Below are positions 59,066 through 64,000 of a DNA stretch of 64,000 bases, in pieces. The DNA lies in the NCBI GenBank assembly GCA_963663855.1, contig OY760646.1:2294001-2358000 (forward strand), written 5' to 3'. The position numbers and the translations under genes are program-made. Position 1 is the stretch's first letter; every line of letters starts with the position of its first letter. The notes beneath the pieces were generated by a model. It was not told the origin of the DNA and ran no database searches. It worked only from the letters and a program-made list of their open reading frames with translations. The stretch comes from UBA6 sp963663855. Its GTDB lineage: Archaea; Thermoplasmatota; Thermoplasmata; Methanomassiliicoccales; Methanomassiliicoccaceae.

Positions 59066-61963
59066 TCATGCCTTCTCCATGGCCTTCTTGACCACAATGG
59101 ACAGCTCGTCGATCTTGTAGGGCTTCGGCACCACGCCCACGAAGCCGTAGTCCGAGAAGTTGGCCATCACGGGGTCGGTGCTGTAGCCGGAAGACACGAC
59201 CGCCCGGGCCGTAGGATCGAGCCGCAGCAGCTTTCCGATCGCTTCCTTTCCGCCCATCCCTCCGGGGATGGTGAGGTCCATGATGACCACGTCGAACCTG
59301 CGGCCCTCGTCCATGGACTTCTTGTAGAACGCCAGTGCCTCATCGCCGTCATGGGCCGCCTCCGCCTCGTACCCCAGGTTCTGCAGGATGTCCGTTGTCA
59401 CCTGCAGGATGAACTCCTCGTCGTCCATGATCAGCACGCGTCCGGTCCCCGATATGGGCTTGTCCGACCGCGGTGTCTCCACCACCTTCTCGTCGGTGGC
59501 GGGTAGGAACACCGAGACCTTGGTGCCCTTGCCGATCTCGGAGGTCACCTCGATGGAGCCCCCGTGCCGCTTGATGGTGGTGAACGTCACCGTCATGCCT
59601 AGGCCGGTCCCGGTGACCTTGGTGGTGTAATATGGATCGAAGATGCGCGGCAGGACGTCCGCCGGGATGCCCGCCCCGTGGTCGATGAAGTCCACGTTCA
59701 CGTACCGGCCATCGGGGTCCGGCCCCGGCCGCGAGCGGACGTTGCGGACCATGATCTCCACCGAGCTGCCCTCCCGGCTGGCCTCCTGGGCGTTGAACAG
59801 GATGTTGAGGAAGGCGCGGTTTATCTGCCCCTGGTCGATGTTGACCGGCCAGATGTCCGGGGGACAGTCCAGGGACCAGGTGATGCTGGAGCCGGTGAAG
59901 GCCAGCCTCGCAGTGTCCTCCAGCAGGGCGCGCAGCGTGGTGGGTCTCTGTATCGGCGCCCCGCCCTTGGACAGGGACAGCAGCTCCTGGGCCACGAACT
60001 TGGCGCGGTCCATGGCCATCTCCATGTCGTTGATGCGCTCCCGGGAGCGCTGCATGGACCCCTCGCTGTTCTCGATCTCGGTGCGCAGCAGGTAGAGCTC
60101 CCCGACCACCGATGTCATGACGTTGTTGAAGTCGTGCGCAATGCCGCCGGCCAGCGTACCTATCGCCTCCAACCGGCCGGCGTTGGCCTCGGCGACCTCG
60201 GCCCGGGTCTTCTCCGAGATGTCGCGGAAGGTGAACATCTTCCCCATGGGCTCGCCGTTCTCGCTGGTGAGCGTGAGGTAGCTGTACTCCATCTGCCAGG
60301 TCTGCCCGGAAACGTTCCGCATGGCCACCCTGAGGGGGCCGGCCTGGCGCAACGTCAGGTAATCGTTCCAGTCCCGGTCCGGCAGGGGCACCAGCTCACG
60401 GATGTTCTTCCCCACGCCGTACCGCCGGTTCACCCCCACCAGCCCTTCGGCCGCCCGGTTCATGAGGACCACGTTGTCGTTCTGGTCCACGCTGATGACC
60501 CCGTCGTCGATGGACTTCAAGGTCATCTCCAGGTTCTCGTTGGACCGGCTCAGATCGTCCAATAGCCGCTCCCGGTCCTTCTCTGCCCGGCGGCGCTCGG
60601 TGAGGTCCCGGCCCACGATGAAGAACGCCTCCGTGCCATCGAGGGTGAGGGGGGTCATGCTCAGCTCCAGGTCCAGCACCGATTGGTTGGCATGCTTCAG
60701 GCGCCCCTCGCCCTCCAGCACCCTGCCCTCCTCCGTCGCGGCCTGGACGTTCGTCCAGTCCCACGGAGCCTCGAGCACTTCGGTGATCCTCTGCCCCTCC
60801 ATGTCGAGGTCGTTCCGCCCCGTCATGCGCAGGAACGCAGGATTGACCTCCAAGATGCTCAGGTCCTTCCCGCTCACCAGGATGATGGCGTTGGAGGAGC
60901 CTTCCACCACTGCACGGTACCTCCTCTCCTTCATCACCAGCTCCTGCTCTGAGCGGTCCAGGCTGTCCAGCATGGCGTTCACCTGCGTTCCCAGGTCGGC
61001 CAGCTCGTCATCGCCCAGGACCCTCACCCGCCGCTCCTTCAGCTCCCCCCGGCCGATCTTGTTGATGTCGTCGGTGAGGGAGTGCAGCCTTGCCAGCACG
61101 CCCCGGTCCACGAACATCATGATGAGGACTAAGTTCAACGCCCCCGCCGATATGATGATCTGCATGAGGAACCCGCTCTGGTTCTGGCTCTCTAGGTACC
61201 ATTCCCGGGGGACCTGGAGGCTCAGTAGGGCGGCCGGCTCTCCGTCCCTGCCCTGCAGCGACCACGTGGCGAGCATGGTGGTGGCGTTGAGGTTCACCAA
61301 CGAGAGGTTCTGTTGCTCCCTTCCCTCGAAGGCCTCGATCGTCAGGGGGTTGCCGAAGGTCTCGCTCAGGGAGGCCTCAACCTCCTGGTCCAGGAACATC
61401 ACCATGACCATGGTGCCCATGGCCGGTCCGCTGCCGTCCGACCTCATCACCGGGGAGGAGGAGAAGATCACCCTGCCCCCGCTGTAAGAGAGGATGCCGC
61501 TGGTATTGGCACTTTCGTTCAGGGCATATATGATCACGGGGTCCTGCTCGATGACGGATATGAGATCATCGGGTACATGGCCCTCGGTGACGTTGGTATC
61601 GTCCAGCCACTCCACGGCCATGTCGTACACCAGGGCGCTCTCGTTGCTGAAGAGCATCATGGCATCGACGTCATAGCCGCTCATGGTGTAGGCGTTGAGG
61701 TTGTTCTCCAGGAAGGCCTCGTCCCGGTCCTGCAGGAAGTACCAGGTGTCGTCCCAGTAGGAGTAAGCGCCGCACTTGATGTTCAGTATGGACTCCATGT
61801 TGTTGATGCCCACACCGATCCTCTTGGCGGCCTCGCCGGCTTCCTTCCTATCGTTGGCCATGGCCTGGTTGTTGAGCATCGCGATGCCGAGGCTGTAGAA
61901 CAAAATGACGAACAGTACAGTGATCGGTACCAGGGTGATGAACACCTTGGTCCGGAGCTTCAT
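59066..61963 (-). CDS. Membrane hybrid sensor kinase (CHASE4-like, HAMP, PAS, HisKA, HATPase, receiver)
   Basis: 965 residues from ATG 61963 (GTG 61972 possible). Helix ~10-32, CHASE4-type extracytoplasmic domain ~50-250 (KCGAYSYWDDTWYFLQDRDEAF), helix ~265-285, HAMP ~290-345, PAS ~350-465, PAS ~480-600, HisKA with GIAHDFNN (~618-690), HATPase (~720-835, DHGAGI, GTGLGMTVTFTTI), receiver (~855-965, MDDEE and VVIMDLTIPG with the phospho-Asp, K near the end). The only receiver domain in the window. tRNA-Ser lies just beyond the stop. Confidence 0.93.
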   Translation of the reverse strand: MKLRTKVFITLVPITVLFVILFYSLGIAMLNNQAMANDRKEAGEAAKRIGVGINNMESILNIKCGAYSYWDDTWYFLQDRDEAFLENNLNAYTMSGYDVDAMMLFSNESALVYDMAVEWLDDTNVTEGHVPDDLISVIEQDPVIIYALNESANTSGILSYSGGRVIFSSSPVMRSDGSGPAMGTMVMVMFLDQEVEASLSETFGNPLTIEAFEGREQQNLSLVNLNATTMLATWSLQGRDGEPAALLSLQVPREWYLESQNQSGFLMQIIISAGALNLVLIMMFVDRGVLARLHSLTDDINKIGRGELKERRVRVLGDDELADLGTQVNAMLDSLDRSEQELVMKERRYRAVVEGSSNAIILVSGKDLSILEVNPAFLRMTGRNDLDMEGQRITEVLEAPWDWTNVQAATEEGRVLEGEGRLKHANQSVLDLELSMTPLTLDGTEAFFIVGRDLTERRRAEKDRERLLDDLSRSNENLEMTLKSIDDGVISVDQNDNVVLMNRAAEGLVGVNRRYGVGKNIRELVPLPDRDWNDYLTLRQAGPLRVAMRNVSGQTWQMEYSYLTLTSENGEPMGKMFTFRDISEKTRAEVAEANAGRLEAIGTLAGGIAHDFNNVMTSVVGELYLLRTEIENSEGSMQRSRERINDMEMAMDRAKFVAQELLSLSKGGAPIQRPTTLRALLEDTARLAFTGSSITWSLDCPPDIWPVNIDQGQINRAFLNILFNAQEASREGSSVEIMVRNVRSRPGPDPDGRYVNVDFIDHGAGIPADVLPRIFDPYYTTKVTGTGLGMTVTFTTIKRHGGSIEVTSEIGKGTKVSVFLPATDEKVVETPRSDKPISGTGRVLIMDDEEFILQVTTDILQNLGYEAEAAHDGDEALAFYKKSMDEGRRFDVVIMDLTIPGGMGGKEAIGKLLRLDPTARAVVSSGYSTDPVMANFSDYGFVGVVPKPYKIDELSIVVKKAMEKA

Positions 61964-62123
61964 CCTGGCCACATGGGACGAAGTCAGTTATTCTGATAAT
62001 ATAAATGGCGGTCAAATTATTGTTTTCGTAACTGAGCTGGGGAACACGTATTCCCATGTTCCCGGAGCGTGATACTATCTAGTCTGGACTCCTCCGGATG
62101 CGTACGGTCATCGTCGGCAGAAC

Positions 62124-62888
62124 TCAGCCACGGAAATAGGGAAGCCGGTCCCTCACGGTCGGCCGCCCCCTACGGGCCAGGGACAGCTCCTCTGGGTCCA
62201 GGTCGAAGGTGCCGAGGTCCCGCTCGAAGTACCTGTTCTTCACAATCTGGTCCCCTCGCGGGCTCCGTGCCTCGCCCCCTCCAAAGAACACCTCGTTGAG
62301 CTGGGTGCCCACCTGGTTCACGTACACCGCGTACGACGTGGTCTCCACTGCCCGGGCCGGAAGCACGCGCTCGAAGCTCTCGCGCGAAGTGACCGGGGAC
62401 GCGGAGATGCAGATGATGGCCTCCGCGCCCTGAAGGGCATATTCCATGGTGAGCTGCGGGAAGAAGAGGTCGTAGCAGATGACCACGCCGATGCGATGCC
62501 CCCTCACGCTCATCGTCCGGACGGAGGGGCCGGCGCTGAAGTACAGCCCCTCCTCGAACGGGCCGAAGGTGGCCAGGTTGACCTTGTGGTACGCCTGCAC
62601 CTCCTGACCGGGGGAGACCATCACCGCGCTGTTGTGCATCACCCCCGGGACCTCATCGTCCCACGTGGCCATGCCGAACAGGATGCTGGCGTCGTGCTCC
62701 TCGGCCATCCGCTGCACCGCCTGCACGCTATTGCCGTCCAGCACTTCGGCCAGGCGGAACACCTCGTCCCGGACCATGTAGCCGGTGAGGAACAGCTCGG
62801 GGAACACGAACAGGTCCGCCTGCTGGGACCCCACGCAGCTCAGCATGCGGTCGAGGTTCTCCCGCTTGTCACCGAGTGCACAGGGCAC
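62124..62888 (-). CDS. Nitrilase-superfamily amidase, candidate glutaminase partner of NadE
   Basis: 254 residues from GTG 62888. The nitrilase triad is visible: Glu in FVFPELFLTGY (~31), Lys in YHKVNLATFGPFEEG (~100) and Cys in VVICYDLFFP (~138). FPELFLTGY is also typical of the glutaminase half of glutamine-dependent NAD synthetase. The usual first strand, RIALAQ, is coded just upstream (62906-62889) after ACG 62907-62909, where an ATG would be expected; no ATG, GTG or TTG precedes it in frame. Divergent from nadE. Confidence 0.8.
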   Translation of the reverse strand: MPCALGDKRENLDRMLSCVGSQQADLFVFPELFLTGYMVRDEVFRLAEVLDGNSVQAVQRMAEEHDASILFGMATWDDEVPGVMHNSAVMVSPGQEVQAYHKVNLATFGPFEEGLYFSAGPSVRTMSVRGHRIGVVICYDLFFPQLTMEYALQGAEAIICISASPVTSRESFERVLPARAVETTSYAVYVNQVGTQLNEVFFGGGEARSPRGDQIVKNRYFERDLGTFDLDPEELSLARRGRPTVRDRLPYFRG

Positions 62889-62975
62889 TTGGGCGAGGGC
62901 GATGCGCGTTCTACCACCTCATCGTGGCCACCTAATGTGACAAGAGCTAAAAGAGAGTAGCCTCATCCCCATCGC

Positions 62976-63776
62976 ATGAGGCCACAGCTCCGGGAGCACG
63001 ACCACCAAGCCATCGTGAACTTCATCCGCCAGAAGGTCGAGGAGACCCGCAGCAACGGCGTGGTCGTAGGCCTCAGCGGCGGCATCGACTCGGTGACGGT
63101 GTCCAAGCTGTGCGCCGATGCCCTGGGGCCGGAGAAGGTGCTCAACATCTTTATGCCCTGCTATTCCTCCTCCGCCCAGGACCGGCGTGATGCGGAGGAT
63201 TTCTGCCGCGACATGGGCATGGAGTTCATGGTGGTGGACATCGAGCCGGCGGTACGCACCTTCCAGGGCATGCTGCCCTCCGCCGACTGTAAGGAGCTGG
63301 CGGGGAACATCATGGCGCGCTGCCGCATGGTGGTGCTGTTCCACCATGCCAAGCTGCGCGGCCGGGTGGTGATGGGCACCAGCAACAAGAGCGAACTGCT
63401 CATCGGCTACTTCACCAAGTTCGGCGACGGCGGGTCGGATTTCTGCCCCATCGGGGACCTCTACAAGACCGAGGTAAGGCAGCTGGCCGAGCTGATCAAG
63501 GTACCACGTGCGGTCATCGACAAGGCACCGTCGGCCGGGCTGTGGGAGGGGCAGACGGACGAGGGGGAGATGGGCATCAGCTACGAGAACCTGGACCAGG
63601 TGCTGCTGGGCTTCGAGCGTCTGCTCAGCAATGAGCAGGTGGCGGCCGAGACCGGCCTTCCCATCGAGGCGGTGGAGAAGGTGCGGGGAATGCACCGCTG
63701 CACGGTGCACAAGCGCAAGACGCCGCTGATACCCAAGCTGGGGTTCAGGACCCTGGGGCTGGACTGGCGCGAGTGA
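62976..63776 (+). CDS. nadE: NAD synthetase
   Basis: Converts deamido-NAD, ATP and ammonia (or glutamine) to NAD. 266 residues, the short ammonia-dependent form. PP-loop SGGIDS at 34-39, GTSNKSELLIGYFTKFGDGGSDFCPIGDLYKT, and APSAGLWEGQTDEGEMG (substrate loop). The C-terminus VHKRKTPLIPK fits family members. Family type lacks a glutaminase domain; the neighbouring nitrilase may supply it. Overlaps the convergent partial gene by 32 bases. Confidence 0.93.
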   Translation: MRPQLREHDHQAIVNFIRQKVEETRSNGVVVGLSGGIDSVTVSKLCADALGPEKVLNIFMPCYSSSAQDRRDAEDFCRDMGMEFMVVDIEPAVRTFQGMLPSADCKELAGNIMARCRMVVLFHHAKLRGRVVMGTSNKSELLIGYFTKFGDGGSDFCPIGDLYKTEVRQLAELIKVPRAVIDKAPSAGLWEGQTDEGEMGISYENLDQVLLGFERLLSNEQVAAETGLPIEAVEKVRGMHRCTVHKRKTPLIPKLGFRTLGLDWRE

Positions 63777-64000
63777 CGTTTTCAAGCAGTCGAACCAGTG
63801 GGTCAAGGTCACGGGCATCGAACACCACGTGATCGGCCTTCTTGCCAAGCGCCCAGGGGAAGGAGCGCTCCGACCTCAGCACGATCTCGATCAGGTCGCG
63901 CTTGCGCGTGGTGACGTACATCGTGGGCGTCCGCAGGGAGAAGAACACCCCGGTGCGGGAGGGACCGCGGGGTAACGGATGAACGCCCTTGATCTCGTTC
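63745..64000 (-). CDS. C-terminal end of an unidentified protein (partial)
   Basis: Open from the right edge to a stop at 63745; the visible part is 84 residues (…NEIKGVHPLPRG … TGVFFSLRTPTMYVTTRKRDLIEIVLRS … DHVVFDARDLDPLVRLLE). Strand-helix pattern resembles PH-like or DUF-type domains with a terminal helix; no family is claimed. It overlaps the 3' end of nadE by 32 bases. It is open across the window edge, so its start lies outside. Confidence 0.5.
   Translation of the reverse strand, partial: NEIKGVHPLPRGPSRTGVFFSLRTPTMYVTTRKRDLIEIVLRSERSFPWALGKKADHVVFDARDLDPLVRLLENVTRASPAPGS

Noticed and set aside
59060..61996. Long plus-strand frames opposite the hybrid kinase
   Set aside because: Shadow frames; the minus-strand protein has complete kinase and receiver motifs.
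1..64000. CRISPR arrays, transposases, rRNA genes
   Set aside because: No regularly spaced repeats, no transposase-like proteins with terminal repeats, and no rRNA sequence were seen.

Overview
The window reads as a GC-rich chromosomal segment of a methanogenic euryarchaeon, most likely of the Methanomassiliicoccales or a close Thermoplasmata relative. Evidence: a soluble heterodisulfide reductase pair (hdrC-hdrB); archaeal/eukaryotic-type ribosomal proteins eS1 (S3Ae), eL37 and eL41; an Sm-like protein; a FilR1-type regulator; ArsA/Get3; tRNAs with bulge-helix-bulge introns; and TATA boxes about 25-35 nt before likely transcript starts. The genus is an inference; no 16S rRNA or mcr gene is present.

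Layout. 1-5.3 kb: hdrCB, a GC-rich stretch that may encode a structured RNA, a Lys/Ala-rich H1-like protein, eS1, intron-containing tRNA-Met and ArsA/Get3. 5.3-11.6 kb: CBS protein, AMMECR1, dihydroorotase, a YkgJ-type Cys-cluster protein, the LSm-eL37-purF block and a QueG-like Fe-S protein. 11.6-14.5 kb: tRNA-Ala(GGC) followed by AT-rich membrane-protein genes, probably acquired. 14.5-18.6 kb: a four-gene flavodoxin unit divergent from a FilR1-like regulator, then a putative lipoprotein. 18.8-23.8 kb: DUF169 protein, a small CPFG protein, a YkgJ protein with an H1-like tail, two divergent cysteine synthases and an HTH-CBS regulator. 24-34.6 kb: two sensor kinases, chagasin-type inhibitor, META-domain protein, an NYN nuclease coupled to a large unknown protein, Rieske ferredoxin, acetyltransferase and nitroreductase.

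34.7-35.2 kb is a small translation-related cluster: tRNA-Arg(UCU) with two perfect BHB introns (one in the T-loop), eL41, and tRNA-Trp whose 99-nt intron carries a box C/D guide aimed at C34 and C39 of its own tRNA. 35.3-44.9 kb: a Fic protein behind two matching palindromic operators, a secreted NHL-repeat protein, a secreted thioredoxin-fold protein, DUF488, ferredoxin, AhpD-like and tandem SRPBCC proteins. 44.9-51.3 kb: a PAS/GAF kinase, a second CPFG protein, a hotdog thioesterase, a secreted protein, a seven-helix membrane protein overlapped by a winged-helix regulator, and an HprK-like ATPase. 51.3-54.5 kb: an ACT protein, homoserine dehydrogenase and citramalate synthase (threonine/isoleucine branch). 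54.9-64 kb: a seven-PAS kinase ending in a 13-G tract, a VOC protein, tRNA-Ser(GGA), a CHASE4-like hybrid kinase, and a nitrilase divergent from NAD synthetase.

Five sensor kinases lie in 38 kb with a single receiver domain (fused to one of them), so sensing and redox chemistry dominate the accessory content. I saw no CRISPR array, transposase, rRNA or intact integrase.
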